Origin: CAYRFE01 sp964423645 [NCBI: uncultured bacterium]
GTDB lineage: Bacteria; Macinerneyibacteriota; Macinerneyibacteria; Macinerneyibacteriales
Assembly: GCA_964423645.1 (NCBI GenBank)
Contig: CAYRFE010000061.1
Location: forward strand, 1 to 7,846
DNA: 7,846 nt
Reading direction: 5' to 3'
Shown: in pieces, positions 1-7,407 of the stretch
Layout: every line of letters begins with the position of its first letter
How positions within the stretch are numbered: the stretch's first letter is position 1
Program-made: the position numbers and the translations under genes
The notes under the pieces: model-generated
The model's input: the letters and a program-made list of their open reading frames with translations, nothing else
Told to the model about the DNA's origin: nothing
Databases searched by the model: none

Positions 1-1775
1 TTGATCCTGCGAAAAGTTGCTGCTACCGGCTTAAAATCCGGAGAGTCGGCGAGTGACTTAAATGCGCATGCTTTTTTATACAAAGCGGCAACGTCGCCGT
101 TCCCAGTCTCAACTACCGCATCAACAATATCATAAGGCAGGTCAAGGGCTTTAAGCTGTGTCTTTAATCGCTCACGGAAAAAGACAAGTAAATCGTTAAT
201 AAGATTTGGATTCTTTGTAACAAGTTCATTTTTAAAATATCCGTAGACAAGTTCAAGCGTAGTATAAATATTAAAATCAAGACGCTTGTCTTCCTGAATT
301 TTGCCGTTCTCATACCCAAGCAATAAAGCAATAATTGCATTCGCCTGACGACGCAACGCATACGGATCCTGTGAGCCGGTAGGGATAAAACCCTTTAAAA
401 AAGCGCCGATAATCGTGTCATATTTATCAACAAGACTAACGACGCGGGTAAATTTGGAAATCGGTAAAGTATCACCCCAAATTACCGGTAAATAGTGTTC
501 TTCAATACCGATAGCGACAACATCGTCCATCTTATGAAAACGAGCGTAATATTTTCCGATCGTGCCCTGCAGCTTGGTAAATTCCTTACCGTCTTTCACC
601 ATTTCACTCACAAGATCGATTTTTGCATATTTGGAAAGCATTTCAACTTCTTTAGATTCAAACAATTTTTTCGAAGCAATTTCTACACGTATTGATTTAT
701 CTTGCAAAGAGCCTAACCCTTCCATCCACACGACCGTATCAAGTTTTGCATATAATTCGTCGAGCGTTTTCGACGTATCTTCTTTCCAATAAAACATCGC
801 GTCGTCCAAGCGTGCGCGTAAGACCATTTCATTACCTTGCACGATCTTTTCAGTGGATGCATATCGTCCGTTTGCGACAAACACAAACACCGGAAGAATT
901 GCTTTTTTTGCATACAGGCTGAAATACCGTTGATGCTGACTCATCGCCGCAGAAATAACCTCAGGCGGCAATGAAAGATACGACGTATCAAAACGACCTT
1001 CACACACGGTAGGGCATTCCACAAGACTTGCGACCTCTTCGATCAGTTCTTCGCAATAGAAATCATCAGCCCCGTGTTTTTTCATCATTTCATCGATAGC
1101 GTTGCGTATATGGAGTTTTCTTTCATCGGCAGAGAGCACAATACCCGATTTTTTCATACTATCGAAATACTCGGCAGGCGACGCAATTGAGGCGGTGGTA
1201 ACATCTTCGTTACGCAACAACTGTGTCATGCGTCCGGCCTTTATGCCGCCGATAGCCACGTCAATGACATCATTTCCCCAAAGCGCAAGAATCCATCGTA
1301 CGGGACGTGCAAACTGGAAGCCGGTATCATTCCATTTCATTTTTTTCGGTGTAGCAATATTTCGAACGATCGTTTCAATGTTGCCGGTAAACACCGCCAT
1401 CGCCTCGACGCCTTTGCGATTCTTTTTCACTGCGGCATACTCGCCTTTATCAGTGGTTTCCCAATAGACATCTGACTGTTGTACAGCGTTTTTCTCGCAG
1501 AATTTCGTAAATGCAGGCGTGGGTTGCCCATCTTTCAGACACACCGATTTCGGCGGGCCCATGACCGTCTCCACCGTATCGGGTTCGCGTTCAAGAAGAC
1601 CGGCGACATGCACGACCAAACGACGCGGCGTCACATATGATGCAACTGCGTTGAATGATAAACGATTATCTGCAAATAATGCAGTTATACCTTTTTCAAA
1701 TGATGCTACCGCCTGTTCGCAATACAACGCAGGCATTTCCTCCATACCGATCTCGATCAACAGATCACGCGTCAT
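1..1775 (-). CDS. glyS: Glycyl-tRNA synthetase beta subunit, C-terminus cut by window edge
   Basis: Beta subunit of the alpha2/beta2 glycyl-tRNA synthetase, a cytoplasmic enzyme charging tRNA-Gly; in this family the beta chain mainly binds tRNA. Reading the minus strand from the ATG at 1775 gives 591 uninterrupted codons before the left edge. The family is about 690 residues, so roughly the last 100 (the anticodon-binding region) lie outside. Recognisable family segments are the N-terminal DLLIEIG..E..P (4-15), VTPRRLVV (48-55), KMKW...FARPVRWI (145-162), LPPEV...M..HQRYF (269-285), [13 protein letters not shown] (321-333), [10 protein letters not shown] (402-411), EHYLP (426-430) and [12 protein letters not shown] (465-476). 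The start is fixed by homology at the N-terminus and overlaps the end of glyQ by 11 bases. No strong SD precedes it, so translational coupling is likely. Oddities: the usual IGTEELP reads IGMEEMP, and the usual GHRF motif is not seen near residues 180-190. Identification is firm. Confidence 0.96.
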   Translation of the reverse strand, partial: MTRDLLIEIGMEEMPALYCEQAVASFEKGITALFADNRLSFNAVASYVTPRRLVVHVAGLLEREPDTVETVMGPPKSVCLKDGQPTPAFTKFCEKNAVQQSDVYWETTDKGEYAAVKKNRKGVEAMAVFTGNIETIVRNIATPKKMKWNDTGFQFARPVRWILALWGNDVIDVAIGGIKAGRMTQLLRNEDVTTASIASPAEYFDSMKKSGIVLSADERKLHIRNAIDEMMKKHGADDFYCEELIEEVASLVECPTVCEGRFDTSYLSLPPEVISAAMSQHQRYFSLYAKKAILPVFVFVANGRYASTEKIVQGNEMVLRARLDDAMFYWKEDTSKTLDELYAKLDTVVWMEGLGSLQDKSIRVEIASKKLFESKEVEMLSKYAKIDLVSEMVKDGKEFTKLQGTIGKYYARFHKMDDVVAIGIEEHYLPVIWGDTLPISKFTRVVSLVDKYDTIIGAFLKGFIPTGSQDPYALRRQANAIIALLLGYENGKIQEDKRLDFNIYTTLELVYGYFKNELVTKNPNLINDLLVFFRERLKTQLKALDLPYDIVDAVVETGNGDVAALYKKACAFKSLADSPDFKPVAATFRRI

Positions 1776-2637
1776 GGCACTCACTCACTTTCGGCATAGA
1801 CATTTCTCGATATTTTTGTGCACAGGCGCGTGCAAGTTTACGGATACGACCAATAAAATTCGTACGTTCCGATACCGATATCGCACCGCGCGCCTCAAGC
1901 ACATTGAATAAATGTGAATTTTTTATAACATAATCATACGCAGGTTTCACAAGATTGCGTTCAATCAACTGCAGGCACTCTTTTTCATTATTGGAAAAAG
2001 CATCCCACAAATACGACGTGGTAGCAGCCTCAAGATTATAGACGGAATATTGATATTCGTTCTCTTTATAGATATCACCGTATTTCACGGTGTCGTTCCA
2101 CATAAGATCGAACATGCTCGGTGCTTTTTGAATATACATTGCGAGGCGCTCAAGCCCGTAGGTGAGTTCCACCGCGATAGGTTCGAGTTCAAGACTACCG
2201 ACCTGTTGGAAATACGTGTACTGCGTCACTTCCATACCGTCAAGCCATACTTCCCAACCGAGCCCCCATGCACCCACGGTTGGCGACTCCCAATCGTCCA
2301 TGACAAAACGAATGTCATGCTCGCGATCGGAAATACCTATCTCTTTCAGGCTGTTGATATACAGCTCCTGAATATTTTCCGGTACAGGCTTAAATACAAC
2401 CTGATATTGAAAATAATGTTGCCCGCGATACGGATTCTCTCCGTAACGACCGTCTTTCGGTCGGCGGCACGGCTCTACATATGCCACGCGCCACGGTTTG
2501 TCGTCGAGCACGCGAAGGAATGTATGCGGATTAAATGTACCCGCACCTTTCTCCATATCGTAGGGAAACACCAGCAGGGCACCCTGCTTTTCCCAGTAGT
2601 CATTCAGTTTGCGAATCATCTGTTGAAATGTAAGCAT
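1765..2637 (-). CDS. glyQ: Glycyl-tRNA synthetase alpha subunit
   Basis: Catalytic alpha subunit of tetrameric glycyl-tRNA synthetase, a class II enzyme forming glycyl-adenylate and passing glycine to tRNA-Gly together with GlyS. The 290-residue product matches the usual family length of about 290-300. Visible landmarks are the N-terminal TFQQMI..L..YW...GA (3-20), the motif 2 region [21 protein letters not shown] (49-69), the glycine-pocket region [18 protein letters not shown] (114-131) with [14 protein letters not shown] (134-147), motif 3 [10 protein letters not shown] (159-168), and a C-terminal segment [22 protein letters not shown] (249-270). The ATG at 2637 is preceded by GGAG at 2648-2645 with a 7-base spacer. 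It overlaps glyS by 11 bases in another frame, the standard tight coupling for this pair. No T-box leader is evident in the 134 bases upstream. Identification is firm. Confidence 0.98.
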   Translation of the reverse strand: MLTFQQMIRKLNDYWEKQGALLVFPYDMEKGAGTFNPHTFLRVLDDKPWRVAYVEPCRRPKDGRYGENPYRGQHYFQYQVVFKPVPENIQELYINSLKEIGISDREHDIRFVMDDWESPTVGAWGLGWEVWLDGMEVTQYTYFQQVGSLELEPIAVELTYGLERLAMYIQKAPSMFDLMWNDTVKYGDIYKENEYQYSVYNLEAATTSYLWDAFSNNEKECLQLIERNLVKPAYDYVIKNSHLFNVLEARGAISVSERTNFIGRIRKLARACAQKYREMSMPKVSECHDA

Positions 2638-2672
2638 CGCTATTCTCCGTCCTTTCCCCCGTTCTTTGGATA

Positions 2673-2700
2673 ACTATATACATAAAAGTTAAAAATGCAA
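2673..2700 (-). promoter_or_regulatory. Probable sigma-70-type promoter for glyQS
   Basis: On the minus strand a TTGCAT element (2700-2695) is separated by 16 bases from TATAGT (2678-2673). The -10 matches the TATAAT consensus at 5 of 6 bases; the -35 matches only 3 of 6. It lies in the A+T-rich gap between mrr and glyQ, about 36 bases upstream of the glyQ ATG, leaving room for the GGAG ribosome-binding site. Predicted by eye only. Confidence 0.4.
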
Positions 2701-2771
2701 ATAAAAACGATTGAACAATGATGAATTATACGCTTTTTTGCGTTATTGTTATCTTAAAAAAACACACTCGC

Positions 2772-3662
2772 TTAACTATTTTCAAAAAAATCTTCATCGA
2801 TCTCTTTTATCTCATATACATCGCGAATTTGTGTACCTACTCCATATTGATACATTAGACTGACTAACCGCAAACCGTCAATCAAAACAATACTGTGATG
2901 CGCATCTCGTGCTTTTTGAATAGCCAAATCATCAAATGTCGATGTTGTAACAAAAACTCCTTTTGAGGTATCTCCACTCATTGCACCGATAAAATTACGA
3001 ATCTCTTTTTCTCGTACTTTGTTATCATTATACCTTTTCGCTTGTATATATATTTTTTCCAGTCCCAGTTTATCCTGATTAATAATACCATCAATACCGC
3101 CATCACCGGATTTTGGTGTTTCAATAAAATCACCATAACCCATTTTTTTAAGAAGAAGTAAAACAACTTTCTCAAAATAATAAGGATCGATTCTTTTTAA
3201 TCTCTCTAACAATTCTCCTTTAACCTGTGTTTCAATTGCAACCACGCCTGAATCAATTAAATCTTGCGGGGATGATGTTTTTATTTCCCCAACATCACTA
3301 GTTTTGCTTTTTTCTTCAGTATAAAATGTCAAAAAATCGGTTTCATTCTCCAAATCCTTTAATTCAAGCTTCTTATCGACCGAAGCTTTACCTTTTTCCG
3401 TTATTTGAACCATACCGCGTTGAGGATACTGGATATACCCGCCCTTTTTTAAATAAGATTTACCCCATGCGATACGATTATCTATTAAAACTTCTCCGCT
3501 TTTTGTTTTCTGCTCTAGAAACTCATGCGATAAATTTGAATAGTACTTTTCTATTACATATTTGATCAACTCTCGATGTGTTATAATCTTACCATCACGT
3601 AAAACATTAAGAATAGGATTAAATGTCTCATGAAACTTTGGTATTTCCCTAAACATCTCCAT
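2772..3662 (-). CDS. mrr: Mrr-type (type IV-like) restriction endonuclease
   Basis: A 296-residue protein of the Mrr family, close to the roughly 300 residues of E. coli Mrr. The N-terminal part (about 10-97) resembles the Mrr winged-helix DNA-binding domain (F.P.L..L.DG....REL...V...Y; then W...YLKKGGYI.YP.RG..QITEKG). A charged linker follows (about 98-145). The C-terminal nuclease domain (about 152-270) is a PD-(D/E)XK fold: FEKVVLLLLKKMGYGD (163-178) with E164, the metal-binding region SGDGGIDGII (185-194, D191 likely catalytic), and the QAK triad (207-209) in IYIQAKRY. All key residues are present, so it is probably active. Mrr enzymes cleave DNA bearing foreign methylation; no methyltransferase partner is visible here. 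The ATG at 3662 follows GGGAGG (3676-3671) at an 8-base spacer. It is much more A+T-rich than its neighbours, suggesting lateral acquisition. The exact modification recognised cannot be read from sequence. Confidence 0.92.
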   Translation of the reverse strand: MEMFREIPKFHETFNPILNVLRDGKIITHRELIKYVIEKYYSNLSHEFLEQKTKSGEVLIDNRIAWGKSYLKKGGYIQYPQRGMVQITEKGKASVDKKLELKDLENETDFLTFYTEEKSKTSDVGEIKTSSPQDLIDSGVVAIETQVKGELLERLKRIDPYYFEKVVLLLLKKMGYGDFIETPKSGDGGIDGIINQDKLGLEKIYIQAKRYNDNKVREKEIRNFIGAMSGDTSKGVFVTTSTFDDLAIQKARDAHHSIVLIDGLRLVSLMYQYGVGTQIRDVYEIKEIDEDFFENS

Positions 3663-3684
3663 TTAAAAAACCTCCCACTAATCT

Positions 3685-3712
3685 GATATAATCAATATAC
3701 AAAGTTTTTCAA
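3685..3712 (-). promoter_or_regulatory. Probable promoter for the mrr-like gene
   Basis: On the minus strand TTGAAA (3712-3707, 5 of 6 to the -35 consensus) is followed after 16 bases by TATATC (3690-3685, 4 of 6 to the -10 consensus). It lies 23 bases before the mrr ATG, just ahead of the GGGAGG ribosome-binding site. The -10 region overlaps an imperfect dyad, TGATTATATCA, which could be fortuitous in such A+T-rich sequence. Predicted by eye. Confidence 0.4.
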
Positions 3713-3781
3713 AAATCACAAGGCCTTTTTTCTATCCGTAGCCTCTCGTCACATAGCAAACCAAGCAATATACAATTACAA

Positions 3782-5116
3782 CTACTTCACAATCATTTTG
3801 CGTTGTATAAGAATTCCTATCCACACCAACCCGACACCGCCCGCTACGATATCCGTCACAAGCCGCCCGAGAAATATTCCGCGAATCCCCCAAAGCGAAC
3901 TTCCGAGATACGACAACGGTATAAGCAGCACAAGCACTCTCACCATATTCAAAAGCGTCGCATACACCGGCTTATGCATACCCGTCATCATAAAACCGCA
4001 GTATCGGTGAATCTCCATCATACCGTATCCGAATGACACCGTGCGCACATACATAATAAATATCTCCGCCACGGCCGTGTCCTTTGTAAATATCCGCGCC
4101 ATTGCCGGTGCCACAATAAAAAAGACACCCGCGATCACAATGCCGTAAATGAACGCAAAATTCATGGCATATCGTTTTGCCTGAAAAATTCTATCCATTC
4201 TGTTCGCGCCGAAATTTTGGCTGATGAAGGGCATCAGCGACATCCCGAGCGCCATCGGTATCACAAACGCAAACATCTCCACACGCCCCGCAGCACTCGC
4301 GGCTGCTACCGCGCCATTCCCGTGACGACTTATAAGAGAGGTGATCACCGCAGCGGAGATAGGCATCAACATCATGCTGAGGCTTCCGGGAATCGCAAAA
4401 CCGAGGATCTTACGAATGTTGGTCATGAATAACGAGAGGTCAGGGTGCGCAAGATGCAGCAATTTGTGTTTACATGTTAATAAATAAAACAGCCACAGCG
4501 CCGCGATGAACTGTGCAATGACCGTCGCAAGAGCCGCGCCCGCAATACCCATCGCAGGAAATCCCAACCATCCGTAGATCATGATCGGATCAAGAATACA
4601 ATTGAGTATCGCACCCGTCGCCATAAATAAACTCGCAGACTTTGAATCGCCCATCGCGATCAGGATCCCGTTTCCGGTCATGGGAAAGATCATGGTCACC
4701 GCCCCGAGATACCATATGCTCATGTAACGTTGAATATACGGGAACACTTCGGTATTCGCACCAAGCCGTGTAAACACACTGTCAATCGTACAATACCCGA
4801 CCACAGACAATACTACCGCAAACATCAACATAAACATCACGCCATGCGTCACAATACGCGATCCGCTTGTTTTATCCGATCGTCCGATCGCATGCGACGT
4901 AAGCGCAGTGATCCCCGTGCCGATACCTCCGGCGACAAAGGTAAACAGCATCACGACAGGAAACGTAAACCCCATCGCCGCCAGCGGGATCGTTCCAAGG
5001 CGCGAGACATACCATGTATCGGCAAGATTGTAGGCATTCATTGATATCGTGCCCACAAGCATCGGTAGCGCCATTGAGAAAAGCGTGCGTTTTACGGAAT
5101 GATCGACCAGCTTCAT
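3782..5116 (-). CDS. MATE-family multidrug/cation antiporter
   Basis: A 444-residue integral inner-membrane protein, typical in length for the MATE family, which exports cationic drugs or metabolites using a Na+ or H+ gradient. About twelve hydrophobic segments can be seen (approximately 11-30, 46-72, 90-112, 132-155, 163-184, 190-214, 236-260, 263-277, 281-300, 315-340, 353-378, 385-435 as two helices). The N-terminal half has the family signature LFSMALPMLVG...NAYNLADTWYVSRLG (12-41). The second half has the pseudo-repeat, including LGMSLMPFISQNFGANR (290-306). The ATG at 5116 is preceded by AAAGG at a rather long spacer of about 11 bases. It starts 27 bases after the GNAT stop, so it probably shares a transcript with GNAT and ygiQ. 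No drug-specific signature can be read, so no gene symbol is given. No clear terminator follows it before mrr. Confidence 0.94.
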   Translation of the reverse strand: MKLVDHSVKRTLFSMALPMLVGTISMNAYNLADTWYVSRLGTIPLAAMGFTFPVVMLFTFVAGGIGTGITALTSHAIGRSDKTSGSRIVTHGVMFMLMFAVVLSVVGYCTIDSVFTRLGANTEVFPYIQRYMSIWYLGAVTMIFPMTGNGILIAMGDSKSASLFMATGAILNCILDPIMIYGWLGFPAMGIAGAALATVIAQFIAALWLFYLLTCKHKLLHLAHPDLSLFMTNIRKILGFAIPGSLSMMLMPISAAVITSLISRHGNGAVAAASAAGRVEMFAFVIPMALGMSLMPFISQNFGANRMDRIFQAKRYAMNFAFIYGIVIAGVFFIVAPAMARIFTKDTAVAEIFIMYVRTVSFGYGMMEIHRYCGFMMTGMHKPVYATLLNMVRVLVLLIPLSYLGSSLWGIRGIFLGRLVTDIVAGGVGLVWIGILIQRKMIVK

Positions 5117-5143
5117 TTTCGTTGATACCTTTCTAAAAAACCT

Positions 5144-5596
5144 TTATACCGTTTTCTTCATATAATACCGTGCATGACCCGGCGGGCAGTCACGAAGCTC
5201 CCCGAATATCTCATACCCGTGCTTGAGATAAAAATCTTTCGCCTGAAAATCAAACGTATCCAAATGAATGAGGCCGCATTCTTTTTCACGCGCAATCGTT
5301 TCAGCATCCTGCAGCAACAATGAACCGTACCCTGAATTTCTGCAGGAATCCTTCACCCATAACACGTCGATATAAAAACAACGCCAGCAATACATCGTGC
5401 AGATTATACCGCCGACGATCTCTCCCTCGGCATTCTTTAGCACGCGATTGATCGACTCAAACGCCGGCTTCTGCGTAAACGGCACGCACGAATTATTGTA
5501 CATCACTAATTCTCTATCAACAAAGGCAGCATCCTCTTCCGATGCCGCAACAATTTTCACATCAAAAGGCTTATTTTTTTCGATTTCTTTTTCCAT
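5144..5596 (-). CDS. GNAT-family N-acetyltransferase
   Basis: A 150-residue GNAT acetyltransferase, which would transfer acetyl from acetyl-CoA to an amine; the substrate is unknown. The acetyl-CoA pyrophosphate loop is visible as RNSGYG (86-91, the R/Q-x-x-G-x-G/A motif) after the beta-4 strand FYIDVLWVKD (74-83). It is followed by the helix SLLLQDAETIA (92-102), a strand LIHLDTF (109-115), and the motif B region FQAKDFYLKHGYEIFG (117-132) ending in a YYMKK strand (144-148). The reading frame is open upstream to 5731, but that part lies entirely inside ygiQ. I chose the ATG at 5596 because AGAAGG (5608-5603) lies 6 bases before it and the family N-terminus fits; the adjacent ATG at 5599 is a less well spaced alternative. 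It overlaps the 3' end of ygiQ by 26 bases and is followed 27 bases later by the MATE gene. Co-location with an exporter suggests a resistance or detoxification role, which is only inference. Confidence 0.9.
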   Translation of the reverse strand: MEKEIEKNKPFDVKIVAASEEDAAFVDRELVMYNNSCVPFTQKPAFESINRVLKNAEGEIVGGIICTMYCWRCFYIDVLWVKDSCRNSGYGSLLLQDAETIAREKECGLIHLDTFDFQAKDFYLKHGYEIFGELRDCPPGHARYYMKKTV

Positions 5597-7331
5597 CATA
5601 ATCCTTCTTTTTGCTATCACGACGTGGGGTGATCTGCTGACGTGATGCAGTATGATGCGCCGAACGATCTTCACCTGCCCGCAACACCGTCTCTTTGGCT
5701 TTTCGCAACAACCCTTTTGTAATGAGCGCATACGGCATTTTCCCCTGTCGCGCGGCGCAATACAGCGCCGTGGCCTTCGTCATCGGTGTCGGCACGAATT
5801 CCTGCACCGCCTCAACAACAATGCCTTCTCGCGTCAAAAAAGCTCGTAACTGCGCAACGGTCTCATCCGTCTCTCCGGGATGCCCCACCACAATGTACGG
5901 ACGTATCTGCGGTTTGTTCTGCATATGCAATCGTTTCCAACGCATAAAAAAATCCTTCACGGTACCGACAGTGTATTTCCCCATTGACGACAACACTTCG
6001 CCGACAATGTGTTCGGGAGCAATTTTCATCTGCCCGGAAATATAGTTCTCTGCGACAATCACCACTCGTTTATCAGACGACAATAAAAGATCCAACCGAA
6101 ACCCGCTACCTATAGACACCTTCTTCACTTTTTTTCGAACCGAAGAAAGCAATGATAAATACCGCTCCGGATCATCTTTAAAATAGGTGCATCGCTCAGG
6201 GAACAGACACGATTCGCGCGCGCACCCTTCTTCAGGCTTTGCACATCTCGCACCGTACATATCAGCCGACGGCCCGCCGACATCTGAAATATGCCCGCCA
6301 AATCCATGCTCAGATGCGATCAGATCAACTTCATTGAGGATCGAACGCTCCGAGCGCGAACGAATAAGTTTCCCCTGATGAAATCCGATACTGCAAAACG
6401 CACAACCTCCCGCACACCCTCGATGCGCAGTGATCGAATTTTGTATCATCTCAAACGCAGGAATTCTCGAATACGATGGATGCGGCCGCCGTTCATACGG
6501 CAACACATACAATGCATCAAGCTCCTCGCTCGTCATCGGCGGCTGAGGCGGATATTGCACCACCACCCACGCACCGTCTTTTTCCGCAACCGGCTTTGCC
6601 GTCGACCACAACGAATGCGCCTGCAAAACCTCAAATTGACGCACAAGAAGCGACCAATCACTCCCTATCTCCTCATGTGTCGGCAGTTCCGGCACACCGG
6701 CAGTTGTTTTTTTGAGCATACAAGTGCCTCGGATAGAATCAATACATTCATTATTCGCCCTACAGCGAGCGATCTCGGCAATTGCTTTTTCACCCATACC
6801 GTATACTAATACATCAGCCTTCGTGTCGATAAGCACCGAATGACGAATTTTTTCTTGAAGATAATCATAATGACTCAACCGACGCAACGACGCCTCGACA
6901 CCGCCCAACACAATGAATGCATTTTTATCGACACGCCGTATCGCCTGTGCATACACCATAAGTGCACGATCAGGGCGCCTACGCACATCTGTTCCGTTTT
7001 TATGTAGAAAGGCTTCGCCGTTATCAGAGTACGCATCATCATTTCGCACTCGTCCTTGTGCGGTATAATTCGACACGATCGAATCCATCGTCCCCGAGGT
7101 CACACCCCAGAATAAGCGTGGCATACCCAAACGAAGAAAATCGGAACAATCTCCCGTATAATCCGGCTGTGCCAATACACCCACGCGATACCCCAAAGAC
7201 TCAAGATAACGCCCTATGAGCGCTGTTCCAAACGACGGATGATCAACATACGCCTCGCCCGAAACAAGAATTATATCGCACTCATCCCATCCTCTATGAC
7301 GCATCTCTTGAACATTTATTGGCAAAAACAT
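5571..7331 (-). CDS. ygiQ: YgiQ-family (UPF0313) radical SAM protein
   Basis: A 586-residue member of the YgiQ radical SAM family; the biochemical role of the family is not known to me. The N-terminus MFLPIN..EM...GWDE.DIILVSGEAYVDHPSFG (1-35) is the family hallmark, followed by a B12-binding-like or UPF0313 N-terminal domain including LGGVEASLRR (142-151). The radical SAM [4Fe-4S] cysteines are C306, C310 and C313 in RGCAGGCAFC (CX3CX2C). VGGPSADMYG (351-360) and a run of further cysteines (C363, C370, C375, C381) follow and could hold an auxiliary cluster. The C-terminal tail is basic (KKK, KRNRKK). The frame opens at 7388, but the ATG at 7331 is chosen because the family begins MFLP and GGAGG (7343-7339) sits 7 bases before it. 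It is a little shorter than E. coli YgiQ (about 740), mainly at the C-terminus. It overlaps the GNAT gene by 26 bases and appears to head the GNAT-MATE cluster. Confidence 0.95.
   Translation of the reverse strand: MFLPINVQEMRHRGWDECDIILVSGEAYVDHPSFGTALIGRYLESLGYRVGVLAQPDYTGDCSDFLRLGMPRLFWGVTSGTMDSIVSNYTAQGRVRNDDAYSDNGEAFLHKNGTDVRRRPDRALMVYAQAIRRVDKNAFIVLGGVEASLRRLSHYDYLQEKIRHSVLIDTKADVLVYGMGEKAIAEIARCRANNECIDSIRGTCMLKKTTAGVPELPTHEEIGSDWSLLVRQFEVLQAHSLWSTAKPVAEKDGAWVVVQYPPQPPMTSEELDALYVLPYERRPHPSYSRIPAFEMIQNSITAHRGCAGGCAFCSIGFHQGKLIRSRSERSILNEVDLIASEHGFGGHISDVGGPSADMYGARCAKPEEGCARESCLFPERCTYFKDDPERYLSLLSSVRKKVKKVSIGSGFRLDLLLSSDKRVVIVAENYISGQMKIAPEHIVGEVLSSMGKYTVGTVKDFFMRWKRLHMQNKPQIRPYIVVGHPGETDETVAQLRAFLTREGIVVEAVQEFVPTPMTKATALYCAARQGKMPYALITKGLLRKAKETVLRAGEDRSAHHTASRQQITPRRDSKKKDYDGKRNRKK
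5603..5608 (-). promoter_or_regulatory. Ribosome-binding site deciding the GNAT start
   Basis: AGAAGG on the minus strand lies inside the last codons of ygiQ, 6 bases before the ATG at 5596 and 3 bases before the ATG at 5599. The spacing favours 5596 and argues against the 45-codon extension upstream, which would lie wholly within ygiQ. Confidence 0.6.
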
Positions 7332-7338
7332 ACATATA

Positions 7339-7343
7339 CCTCC
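7339..7343 (-). promoter_or_regulatory. Shine-Dalgarno site fixing the ygiQ start
   Basis: A perfect GGAGG on the minus strand, 7 bases before the ATG at 7331. It supports a product beginning MFLP, as in the family, and rejects the 19-residue upstream extension beginning at 7388, which would read through this site and the likely promoter. Confidence 0.8.
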
Positions 7344-7350
7344 AAGCAGC

Positions 7351-7378
7351 AGTATATACCGAACTCGAAAAATTGCAA
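7351..7378 (-). promoter_or_regulatory. Probable sigma-70-type promoter for ygiQ-GNAT-MATE
   Basis: On the minus strand TTGCAA (7378-7373, 4 of 6 to consensus) is followed after 16 bases by TATACT (7356-7351, 5 of 6 to TATAAT). The expected transcription start is near 7344, so the leader would be only about 13 bases and the GGAGG would sit almost at the mRNA 5' end. The parS-like palindrome ends 13 bases upstream of the -35. Predicted by eye. Confidence 0.45.
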
Positions 7379-7391
7379 GCACACCCACACA

Positions 7392-7407
7392 TGTTCCACG
7401 TGGAACA
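7392..7407. other. parS-like centromere palindrome (ParB-binding site)
   Basis: The 16 bases TGTTCCACGTGGAACA form a perfect inverted repeat. Established knowledge: chromosomal parS sites across bacteria follow TGTTNCACGTGNAACA, where ParB (Spo0J) dimers bind to start chromosome segregation; this copy matches every fixed position, with C/G at the two variable ones. parS sites usually cluster near the replication origin. No parA or parB gene is in the window, which is normal for dispersed parS copies. The alternative is an operator for ygiQ, because the site is 13 bases upstream of its predicted -35. Confidence 0.75.

Noticed and set aside
2050-2673. Plus-strand open frame of 207 codons opposite glyQ
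   Set aside because: It lies antisense to an unmistakable glyQ, its product has no recognisable domain, and such long shadows are expected from the codon bias of the real gene.
2728-2746. Hairpin ACGC-TTTTTT-GCGT between mrr and glyQ as a terminator
   Set aside because: The stem is only 4-6 bp with a bulge and, on the transcribed minus strand, has no following U-run.
2638-2771. T-box or other amino-acid-responsive leader before glyQ
   Set aside because: The gap is only 134 bases, mostly A+T, and no T-box core sequence or terminator/antiterminator pair is visible.
5597-5731. 45-codon upstream extension of the GNAT gene
   Set aside because: It lies entirely inside ygiQ, is unusually Arg/Cys-rich, and a well-spaced AGAAGG supports the start at 5596.
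6291-6809. Plus-strand open frame of 172 codons opposite ygiQ
   Set aside because: Antisense shadow of a well-conserved radical SAM gene, with an arginine-rich, low-complexity product and no supporting ribosome-binding site.
7332-7388. Possible 19-residue N-terminal extension of YgiQ
   Set aside because: The extension crosses a perfect GGAGG and the likely promoter, and family members begin at the MFLP methionine (7331).
7392-7407. Palindrome as a LexA (SOS) box
   Set aside because: The half-sites run GTTC...GAAC, the reverse of the Gram-positive GAAC...GTTC box, and the CACGTG core fits parS far better.
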